A DNA stretch of 5,455 nt from an uncultured Actinomycetes bacterium. GTDB taxonomy: Bacteria > Actinomycetota > Actinomycetes > Nanopelagicales > Nanopelagicaceae. The stretch lies in assembly GCA_903827345.1 (NCBI GenBank), contig CAIKID010000053.1:1-5455 (forward strand). Direction: 5' to 3'. Both the position numbers and the translations under genes were made by a program. Below the pieces are notes generated by a model. It had not been told where the DNA came from, searched no databases, and was given only the letters and a program-made list of their open reading frames with translations. How positions within the stretch are numbered: position 1 is the first letter of the stretch; the number at the start of each line of letters is the position of its first letter. This document shows, piece after piece, positions 1-4,621 of this stretch.

Positions 1-630
1 ATCGATCTTGTGCTCTTTATGAATTTTAGGAATATGCAAAACAGAAGATGTGATGATCAGTGCGATGATTCCAAGTGGAAGGTTGATGTAGAAAATCCAA
101 CGCCATCCAGTAACTCCAAGAACCTTGTTGTGGTCAGAGAAGAATCCTCCGAGTAGTGGACCGGCAACTGTTGCCAAGCCCCAGACTGCTCCGAAGTAAC
201 CTTGGTAGCGACCGCGTTCGCGAGGTGAAACAACATCGCCGATGATGACGAAGGTGAGTGACATGAGTCCGCCGGCACCGAGACCTTGAAGTGCACGGAA
301 AGCGATGAGCTGAGTCATCGTGTGCGCAGCACCTGCTGCGAAGGAACCAATTAAGAAGGTAACGATTGCAAATTGGAAGACCTGGCGACGACCATAAAGG
401 TCGGAGATCTTTCCATAAAGTGGGGTAGAAGCTGTCGATGTCAATAAATAGGCGGTGACTACCCAGGTGTAATGGTTGAGTCCACCGAGATCCACGGTGA
501 TGGTTTTGAGAGCGGTAGATACGATCGACTGATCGAGCGCTGCTAATAGCAGACCCGTCATTAATCCGAACATTACGGTCATGATCTGCTTGTGGGTCAT
601 TGGTGCATGTTCTTTATTTTTTTCAGACAT
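1..630 (-). CDS. MFS drug exporter, DHA2 (EmrB/QacA) type, N-terminal part
   Basis: Proton-driven multidrug exporter of the 14-helix DHA2 branch, acting in the cytoplasmic membrane. The first 210 residues are present and the reading frame runs open through the window edge, so the C-terminal half is missing. Family motifs appear in order: LDQSIVSTAL at residues 32-41 (helix 1, motif D1), GKISDLYGRR at 73-82 (motif A loop between helices 2 and 3), RALQGLGAGG at 112-121 (motif B with its arginine), GLATVAGPLLGG at 151-162 (antiporter motif C), and GWRWIFYINLPLG at 175-187, a DHA2 hallmark. The ATG at 630 is chosen because AAGGGA lies 4 nt upstream; later methionines lack this and would cut into helix 1. 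The gene diverges from a DrrAB-type exporter operon. The substrate cannot be read from sequence. Family assignment is firm; a role in drug resistance is inferred from the family. Confidence 0.93.
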   Translation of the reverse strand, partial: MSEKNKEHAPMTHKQIMTVMFGLMTGLLLAALDQSIVSTALKTITVDLGGLNHYTWVVTAYLLTSTASTPLYGKISDLYGRRQVFQFAIVTFLIGSFAAGAAHTMTQLIAFRALQGLGAGGLMSLTFVIIGDVVSPRERGRYQGYFGAVWGLATVAGPLLGGFFSDHNKVLGVTGWRWIFYINLPLGIIALIITSSVLHIPKIHKEHKID

Positions 631-634
631 GTAA

Positions 635-640
635 TCCCTT
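635..640 (-). promoter_or_regulatory. Ribosome binding site of the MFS exporter gene
   Basis: AAGGGA on the minus strand, 4 nt before the ATG at 630. It decides the start of the MFS gene. It is also notable because other operon-leading genes in this window have no clear Shine-Dalgarno sequence. Confidence 0.6.
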
Positions 641-676
641 ATCAATTAGGAATGGCTCTTCGAGTGGGTGAGGTTA

Positions 677-688
677 TTGAACTTTCAA
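677..688. promoter_or_regulatory. Perfect palindrome in the divergent exporter promoter region, possible operator
   Basis: TTGAA-CT-TTCAA is a perfect 5-2-5 inverted repeat in the 105 bp between the two divergent exporter genes. It lies about 48-59 bp upstream of the predicted drrA transcription start and upstream of the MFS start. Position and symmetry suit a dimeric repressor such as TetR or MarR family proteins that often control such exporters, but no regulator gene is in the window. A short AT-rich palindrome can also occur by chance. Confidence 0.3.
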
Positions 689-701
689 CCATATCCTAGC
701 C

Positions 702-729
702 TTGCTAACAGCGCTCCGCTTGCTACGCT
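702..729 (+). promoter_or_regulatory. Putative leaderless promoter of the drrAB-like operon
   Basis: The -10 candidate TACGCT (724-729) fits the actinobacterial TANNNT pattern and is followed by exactly 6 nt before the ATG at 736, so transcription would begin at or next to the start codon. A partial -35, TTGCTA (702-707), sits 16 nt upstream. No Shine-Dalgarno sequence precedes the ATG, as expected for a leaderless mRNA. CTTGCTA also occurs twice, at 701-707 and 719-725. The pattern is seen directly; activity is inferred. Confidence 0.5.
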
Positions 730-735
730 TGGCAC

Positions 736-1725
736 ATGAAGAGTGTCACCGCCGAAAACCTGGTGAAAACCTATCGAAAAGGGGCGGTTCGAGCCCTCGA
801 CGAGCTGAGTTTGGATGTCGAAGAAGGCACCGTTTTAGGGGTTCTAGGGCCCAATGGAGCCGGTAAAACCACGGTGGTACGTGTTCTCTCCACCCTACTC
901 GTGCCCGATTCTGGCCGCGCCACTGTCGGCGGAATTGATGTCGTAAAAAATCCCAAAGCGGTCCGCCAGATTATTGGTCTATCAGGACAGTACGCCGCGG
1001 TCGATGAAACGTTGACCGGCTGGGATAACTTGGTCATGTTTGGCCAGCTCTACCACCTCAGTGCAGCCCAGGCACGGGTGCGAGCTACCGAACTCCTGGC
1101 GCAGTTCTCTCTCACCGACGCCGCACGGCGCCCCATCAAGACCTTCTCGGGCGGAATGCGCCGTCGCTTGGATCTGGCTGCGTCATTGATTATTCGCCCC
1201 AAAGTACTCTTTCTCGACGAGCCAACCACAGGACTAGATCCCCGCGGTCGCATGGAGATGTGGGGTGTCATTGAAGATTTAGTTCGCGAGGGGGTAACAC
1301 TTCTTCTCACAACGCAATATTTAGAAGAGGCCGATCAGCTAGCAGATGACATTGTTGTCATCGATCGCGGTCGAGTCATCGCGCGCGGAACCTCTGATCA
1401 TCTTAAAGATCAGGTCGGTGGCGAAAGAATCGAGATCGTCGTCGCCGAAGCTAATATCGTTCAAGCGAAAGAGATTATCGAAAAGGTAACCCACGGGCAT
1501 GCAACTGTCGATCAAGGACTTCGTAAGATCTCGGTGCCAGTTCTTGACGGCACCCAATCTTTAATCGCAGTGATTCGCGAGTTCGATAGCGTCGGGATTC
1601 ATGCACTCGATTTAGCGCTCAAGCGCCCTTCGCTTGATGACGTCTTCTTATCGCTTACTGGGCATATAGCCGAGGAAATTGTGGCCGAAGAGCCCGGAAA
1701 GAAGAAGGGGGGGTCGCGCAAATGA
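736..1725 (+). CDS. ABC transporter ATP-binding protein, DrrA (daunorubicin resistance) family
   Basis: Nucleotide-binding subunit that would power the membrane partner encoded next. The 329-residue length is normal for DrrA-type proteins. Visible motifs: Walker A GPNGAGKTT at 38-46, Q-loop Gln85, ABC signature FSGGMRRRLDLA at 137-148, Walker B with Asp161 and catalytic Glu162, D-loop GLD at 166-168. The switch position is Gln194 (TTQYLEEADQLA, 192-203) instead of the usual His, a feature I recall as typical of DrrA. After residue 220 comes the DrrA-type C-terminal domain (DUF4162-like) with RPSLDDVFLSLTG ending near 310, then a short tail rich in Glu and Lys. The ATG at 736 lacks a Shine-Dalgarno sequence but has a -10 element at leaderless spacing. 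The gene overlaps the permease gene by 4 nt. It probably exports a lipophilic drug or lipid; the substrate is unknown. Confidence 0.95.
   Translation: MKSVTAENLVKTYRKGAVRALDELSLDVEEGTVLGVLGPNGAGKTTVVRVLSTLLVPDSGRATVGGIDVVKNPKAVRQIIGLSGQYAAVDETLTGWDNLVMFGQLYHLSAAQARVRATELLAQFSLTDAARRPIKTFSGGMRRRLDLAASLIIRPKVLFLDEPTTGLDPRGRMEMWGVIEDLVREGVTLLLTTQYLEEADQLADDIVVIDRGRVIARGTSDHLKDQVGGERIEIVVAEANIVQAKEIIEKVTHGHATVDQGLRKISVPVLDGTQSLIAVIREFDSVGIHALDLALKRPSLDDVFLSLTGHIAEEIVAEEPGKKKGGSRK
1704..1713 (+). promoter_or_regulatory. G-rich ribosome binding site of the permease gene, containing a G7 run
   Basis: GAAGGGGGGG ends 8 nt before the permease ATG at 1722 and is the only Shine-Dalgarno-like stretch available. 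The seven G (1707-1713) lie inside the 3' end of the ATPase gene, where they are read as the last base of an AAG codon followed by GGG GGG (Gly325-Gly326). The same run has the shape and phase of a -1 slippery heptamer. Confidence 0.5.
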
Positions 1726-2513
1726 ATGCAATAAAAGACGCACTTGTTATTACCAAGCGCCAACTCTTGCAACTAACCAGGGTTCCTGAAGTACTCATTT
1801 TTAACACCATCCAGCCCGTGATGTTTGTGCTGCTCTTTCGCTATGTATTTGGTGGCTTGGGAGTGGGTATCAAAGGCGGTTATGTACAACTTTTGATGCC
1901 TGGAATCTTCGTCCAGACGGTTACCTTCACTCTCGCAGCTACCGCGCAAGGTTTGGCTCAAGATATGGAGAAGGGTCTGATCGATCGCTTTAGATCGTTA
2001 CCCATCGCTCGTTCTGCACTTGTAGTAGGTCGAACACTGGGCGATGGTCTACTCAACATCGTTGTGCTCGTGGTCATGGGGCTCGCTGGCTACTTAGTGG
2101 GATGGCGTCCAACTTCAGGGCCTTTCCATATATTTCTCGGCTTCTTAATGCTGCTCTTTTTTGGCTACGCCCTTTCATGGGCTGGTGTATTGGCCGGGCT
2201 TATGTCGAAGGATGCTCGGGTAGTTGCAAACGTCTCCTTCCTCTTTACCTTCCCGTTGACCTTCCTATCCAATGCCTTCGCTTCAACAACTTCGATGCCC
2301 AGAGCGCTGCAGTACTTTGCGGAATGGAATCCAGTATCAACGATGGTTGCCGCTGCGCGTCAGCTATTTGGTTTTCACAATACCTTTGGGGCAACGGCGA
2401 ATTCTTTCCCCAGCCAACATCCCATCGTGGCTTCGTTGGTATACATGGTTGTAATCATGGCGATCTTTATTCCGCTCAGTGTCAGGCGGTATAAGAGCGC
2501 AAATAGCCGCTAA
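1722..2513 (+). CDS. ABC-2 type transporter permease, DrrB family
   Basis: Membrane subunit paired with the DrrA-like ATPase just upstream. The 263 residues are a normal length for this family, with six predicted membrane segments near 24-44, 55-78, 105-127, 136-160, 166-186 and 236-254. The cytoplasmic stretch EKGLIDRFRSLPIARSAL (83-100) matches the conserved ABC-2 region that follows helix 2 in DrrB, and WNPVS at 202-206 is another family feature. The start ATG overlaps the ATPase stop codon (ATGA), so translation is probably coupled, helped by a G-rich ribosome binding site. The complex would be two ATPase and two permease subunits. The family is clear; whether the cargo is an antibiotic, a lipid or a glycolipid cannot be told. 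Confidence 0.93.
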   Translation: MNAIKDALVITKRQLLQLTRVPEVLIFNTIQPVMFVLLFRYVFGGLGVGIKGGYVQLLMPGIFVQTVTFTLAATAQGLAQDMEKGLIDRFRSLPIARSALVVGRTLGDGLLNIVVLVVMGLAGYLVGWRPTSGPFHIFLGFLMLLFFGYALSWAGVLAGLMSKDARVVANVSFLFTFPLTFLSNAFASTTSMPRALQYFAEWNPVSTMVAAARQLFGFHNTFGATANSFPSQHPIVASLVYMVVIMAIFIPLSVRRYKSANSR

Positions 2514-2528
2514 AAGAGGGGCTATGCG
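2498..2528. terminator. Hairpin spanning both stop codons at the convergent drrB/greA junction
   Basis: ATAGCC (2503-2508) and GGCTAT (2520-2525) form a perfect 6 bp stem around an 11 nt loop. CGC (2498-2500) and GCG (2526-2528) can extend it past a 2 nt AA bulge. The hairpin contains the permease stop TAA (2511-2513) and the greA stop TAG (2522-2524), so it could serve both transcripts. No clear T-tract follows on either strand, so it is not a standard intrinsic terminator. It may instead stabilise 3' ends or work with another factor. Confidence 0.35.
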
Positions 2529-2998
2529 TAAGGATTTGCCTCAAGAATGGTGACCACGAAGATCTTCTTGCTGGGAGTCTCGTAATTAACTTGTTCGCCA
2601 ATTTTGGCTCCGAGAATTGCAGAACCGAGTGGAGACTTCTCGGAGTAAACCTCGATATCGCCAGTGGCGATCTCGCGGGATCCCAAGAGGAATGTCATTT
2701 CATCGCCGGCCATATCAATCTTGACGACCATGCCCAGCCCGACGACTCCTGATTCACTCACAGGAGGCGTACCAATGTGGGCGTTTTCGAGCATATGTTT
2801 TAACTGGCGAATGCGACCGACAATCTTTCCTTGCTCTTCGCGGGCGGCGTGATAGCCACCGTTCTCTTTAAGATCTCCCTCAGCTCGAGCAGATTCAATC
2901 TTTTTCACGATGTCGGCGAAGCGGGGACCCTCGAGGTCAGCGAGTTCGGCGCGCAGGCGCTCGGCTGCGTCAAGAGTGAGCCAGGTCTGGTTTGTCAT
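2522..2998 (-). CDS. greA: Transcription elongation factor GreA
   Basis: Binds the secondary channel of RNA polymerase and stimulates cleavage of the 3' end of backtracked RNA so that stalled complexes resume. The 158 residues match the family length. The N-terminal antiparallel coiled coil spans roughly residues 8-78 and carries the tip motif GDLKENGGYHAAREEQG (41-57). Its acidic residues Asp42 and Glu45 align with the catalytic-site Asp41 and Glu44 of E. coli GreA. The GGYHAAREEQ form is typical of actinobacteria. The C-terminal FKBP-like domain ends with the SPLGSAILGAKIGE signature at about 121-134. The start at 2998 has no ribosome binding site but has a good promoter placing the transcript start within a few bases. 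The DUF4307 gene lies 22 nt upstream on the same strand, an arrangement shared with mycobacteria. Confidence 0.98.
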   Translation of the reverse strand: MTNQTWLTLDAAERLRAELADLEGPRFADIVKKIESARAEGDLKENGGYHAAREEQGKIVGRIRQLKHMLENAHIGTPPVSESGVVGLGMVVKIDMAGDEMTFLLGSREIATGDIEVYSEKSPLGSAILGAKIGEQVNYETPSKKIFVVTILEANPYA

Positions 2999-3007
2999 AA
3001 GAGGGAG

Positions 3008-3037
3008 AGTTTAACGCGGGCTAAGAACAATGTTCAA
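3008..3037 (-). promoter_or_regulatory. greA promoter, near-leaderless
   Basis: On the minus strand TTGAAC (3032-3037) and TAAACT (3008-3013) are separated by 18 nt, the best promoter match in the window. The ATG follows the -10 by 9 nt, which predicts a leader of only about 0-3 nt. The nine bases before the ATG are pyrimidine-rich and hold no Shine-Dalgarno sequence. The promoter lies over the last codons of the DUF4307 gene, so greA may be transcribed both alone and by readthrough. Confidence 0.6.
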
Positions 3038-3413
3038 TCGCGGCCGATACCGCGGCTATACGCGTAGGAATCACTACTCGGCGTGTGTAATCGTTCGCGC
3101 CAGCGGGGATCGTGTCAGTAATTTGCCCGACGATATTTGCTTGATAATCACTGGCCGTGAGGATGCATTGATGGCTCCGGCTAGATGTCCGAACCTTGAT
3201 GAAATATCGCAGTGATACCTCTTTCGGGTTGGCGACCGAAAAGGAGATTAAGTCGGTGGAAACCTCGGGCTTGGAATAGTGGTTGGCAGACCAGATTAAC
3301 CAGCCCCCACCAACGATTAGGAAGATGGTCGCGGGTATGAGCCAGAGCCGGCGGGCGCCACGGGAGTTGCCGTAACGCTGGTGGAGATAGTCATCACTTG
3401 CGGCCTCGTCCAT
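3021..3413 (-). CDS. DUF4307 family single-pass membrane protein
   Basis: Conserved actinobacterial membrane protein of unknown function. With the ATG at 3413 it has 130 residues: a short cytoplasmic N-terminus with the RYG motif at 13-15, one transmembrane helix at about 23-43, and an extracytoplasmic domain of about 85 residues. That domain has beta-rich character and resembles the C-terminal DUF4307 region, including HQCILTASDYQANIVG (81-96). An ATG at 3425 would add four residues, but it lies inside the predicted -10 element, and neither start has a ribosome binding site. The equivalent gene in M. tuberculosis (Rv1081c, from memory) also precedes greA. Family call rests on the overall pattern and this gene order; no role can be assigned. 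Confidence 0.82.
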   Translation of the reverse strand: MDEAASDDYLHQRYGNSRGARRLWLIPATIFLIVGGGWLIWSANHYSKPEVSTDLISFSVANPKEVSLRYFIKVRTSSRSHQCILTASDYQANIVGQITDTIPAGANDYTRRVVIPTRIAAVSAAIEHCS

Positions 3414-3420
3414 ACAGGTA

Positions 3421-3426
3421 AGCATA
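3421..3426 (-). promoter_or_regulatory. -10 element of the DUF4307 gene, leaderless spacing
   Basis: TATGCT on the minus strand fits TANNNT and ends 7 nt before the ATG at 3413, so the mRNA would start at the start codon. No convincing -35 is present. This site supports choosing 3413 over 3425 as the start. Confidence 0.45.
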
Positions 3427-3442
3427 GGTCAGAAGTTCGTAG

Positions 3443-3448
3443 GATAAT
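3443..3448 (+). promoter_or_regulatory. -10 element for the small-protein/SURF1/uppS operon
   Basis: GATAAT ends exactly 6 nt before the ATG at 3455, again leaderless geometry; the overlapping TAGGAT (3440-3445) is an alternative. No good -35 is visible. AGGA at 3441-3444, 10 nt upstream of the ATG, could instead be a weak ribosome binding site, so the assignment is open. Confidence 0.35.
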
Positions 3449-3454
3449 CGGGGC

Positions 3455-3595
3455 ATGAATGACAACACAGATATCAACACCGGGCTTGCCGCCTCGCTCG
3501 TCATGATCGTTCTTACGGCGGCAGTTGTCTTTCTCCTTATTAGTTTCTATCGTCGGTATAAGCGCGCAGCAAAACCCACCGATGAACAAGAGTAA
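3455..3595 (+). CDS. Small single-pass membrane protein, 46 residues
   Basis: A short gene running from ATG at 3455 to TAA at 3593-3595. The product has a polar N-terminus (MNDNTDINTG), one hydrophobic helix at about 11-30 (LAASLVMIVLTAAVVFLLIS), a basic cluster FYRRYKRAAK at 31-40 and an acidic end (PTDEQE). The charge layout predicts an outside N-terminus and a cytoplasmic C-terminus. It leads a plus-strand operon and overlaps the SURF1 start by 14 nt. In mycobacteria and Streptomyces a comparable small membrane protein follows mca at this locus (Rv1083 in M. tuberculosis, from memory), so this may be its counterpart; sequence similarity could not be tested. The function is unknown. Position, overlap and composition make it a likely real gene. 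Confidence 0.7.
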   Translation: MNDNTDINTGLAASLVMIVLTAAVVFLLISFYRRYKRAAKPTDEQE

Positions 3596-4304
3596 ATCTC
3601 AAAAGGTAATCTCTATCTTCCTTGCGGTGCTTCTTGGCAGCGGAGTTTTCTTCGAGCTCGGACTCTGGCAATTGCATCGAGCTCAAACCACTTCCCGACT
3701 GGGCAAGGTGATACCAAGTGCGGTTCCGATTCCTCTTACCTCGGTGGATGTGGCAGGTAAAAATATTTACACTGCCGCTGTAAATCGCATAGTCACCTTT
3801 CAAGGGCACTACGTCGAAAATTATGTCGCTCCCACACAATCGGTACCAGGCTTGGGCTACAAAGATCTTGCAGTCGGTCTATTTTTGATCTCGAAAAATC
3901 GCGCGATCCTGGTGGTTCGTGGAGTTAATGATGGTTCCATTAAAATCACTGATCAAACTCTCTCCGTTGCCGGTCGGCTCTATCCGCGGCAACAGGAAGA
4001 TCATGGTTTCAACTCGGCGACATCACTGGGCCGACTCGACCCGGCACTTGTGGCCGGCACTGGTGGCTATAGCCTCTTTGATGGATATGTCATTGCTACC
4101 AAAGAGGTGGATCAGAGCGGTCAGGTAGTGCCAGGTATGCGCGTTCCGGCGCCCCTGCTGCAGCAGTCGATATCTGGTTTCTATTGGCAACATATTTCGT
4201 ATGTAGTCATCTGGTGGTTCATGGCCCTTCTGGTAATGGCGGCGCCATTTATTTCAAGGCGGAGTACCAAACTCCACGAAATCGCGGATAAGGTGGGGGT
4301 ATGA
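3582..4304 (+). CDS. SURF1 family protein (cytochrome oxidase assembly)
   Basis: SURF1 proteins help mature the haem-containing subunit I of cytochrome c oxidase in the membrane. With the ATG at 3582 the product has 240 residues, a usual bacterial length. It has the SURF1 layout of two membrane helices flanking an extracytoplasmic domain: helix 1 at about 8-28 running into GLWQLHR (27-33, the LGxWQxxR hallmark), and helix 2 at about 205-224. HISYVVIWWF (204-213) matches the conserved C-terminal H-x-x-Y-x-x-x-W pattern. The mid region contains the VTFQGHYV segment that follows the usual SURF1 pattern. The frame extends upstream to 3525, but that part overlaps the small membrane gene, so 3582 is preferred. 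No ribosome binding site is seen, which fits coupling to the gene before it. It overlaps the DUF3817 gene by 4 nt. No oxidase genes are in the window. Confidence 0.88.
   Translation: MNKSKSQKVISIFLAVLLGSGVFFELGLWQLHRAQTTSRLGKVIPSAVPIPLTSVDVAGKNIYTAAVNRIVTFQGHYVENYVAPTQSVPGLGYKDLAVGLFLISKNRAILVVRGVNDGSIKITDQTLSVAGRLYPRQQEDHGFNSATSLGRLDPALVAGTGGYSLFDGYVIATKEVDQSGQVVPGMRVPAPLLQQSISGFYWQHISYVVIWWFMALLVMAAPFISRRSTKLHEIADKVGV
4290..4299 (+). promoter_or_regulatory. Ribosome binding site of the DUF3817 gene
   Basis: AAGGTGGGGG inside the last codons of SURF1. The AAGGTG core (4290-4295) ends 5 nt before the ATG at 4301. Together with the ATGA overlap it supports this start and coupled translation. 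Confidence 0.55.
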
Positions 4305-4621
4305 AAAAGGGTCTAGAAGGTGCGCTGCAGCGCTATCGCGTCATGGCGGTCTGGTCAGGGTGCATGTCTTTGCTGCTTTGGTTCATTGAAGTGCCCGAAA
4401 ATCACATACTTCACCACTATTCCGGCTCTCAAGTAAAGTGGGCGTGGATCGCCGTTGTACATGGCTTCACCTACCCAATTTATGTAGTCGCAGCATTTAA
4501 TTATTCGCTCAAATCCCGCAAGAGTTTTCCCGGAACTCTTGCCTTTATCCTGGCGGGTACCTTGCCGGTTGCCTCGTTCATCGCAGAGCGCAAAGCGATG
4601 AGTGATTTTAAAAAGAAATGA
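4301..4621 (+). CDS. DUF3817 family integral membrane protein
   Basis: Small membrane protein of unknown function, 106 residues. The family pattern is visible: an N-terminal RYRVMAVWSG (11-20) entering helix 1 (about 13-30), helix 2 at about 46-68 with HGFTYPIYVVAAF (54-66), and helix 3 at about 78-95 with AGTLPVASFIAERK (85-98), where the Gly-Thr-Leu/Ile-Pro and Glu-Arg residues are characteristic. The C-terminus is basic. It overlaps SURF1 upstream and the prenyltransferase downstream by 4 nt each (ATGA at both junctions), so the three are very likely made from one mRNA. Co-occurrence with SURF1 hints at a link to respiratory membrane assembly, but this is guilt by association only. Confidence 0.85.
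   Translation: MKKGLEGALQRYRVMAVWSGCMSLLLWFIEVPENHILHHYSGSQVKWAWIAVVHGFTYPIYVVAAFNYSLKSRKSFPGTLAFILAGTLPVASFIAERKAMSDFKKK

Noticed and set aside
710..715. AGCGCT palindrome in the drrA promoter spacer as an operator
   Set aside because: Six bases is too short to separate from chance in this GC range.
2102..2494. 130-codon open frame on the plus strand inside the permease gene
   Set aside because: It lies wholly inside a well-supported DrrB frame, has no ribosome binding site, and its product shows no recognisable family.
3025..3035. LexA (SOS) box at GAACAATGTTC in front of greA
   Set aside because: The actinobacterial SOS box has GAAC and GTTC separated by 4 nt; here the gap is 3 nt, which shifts the half-sites on the helix, and greA is not a usual SOS gene.
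3525..3581. Upstream extension of SURF1 by 19 residues
   Set aside because: It would overlap most of the membrane helix of the small gene in another frame, and SURF1 proteins normally begin just before helix 1, as from 3582.
3317..3589. 90-codon minus-strand frame across the DUF4307 start and the small gene
   Set aside because: It is antisense to two better supported genes and spans their promoter region; composition is not protein-like.
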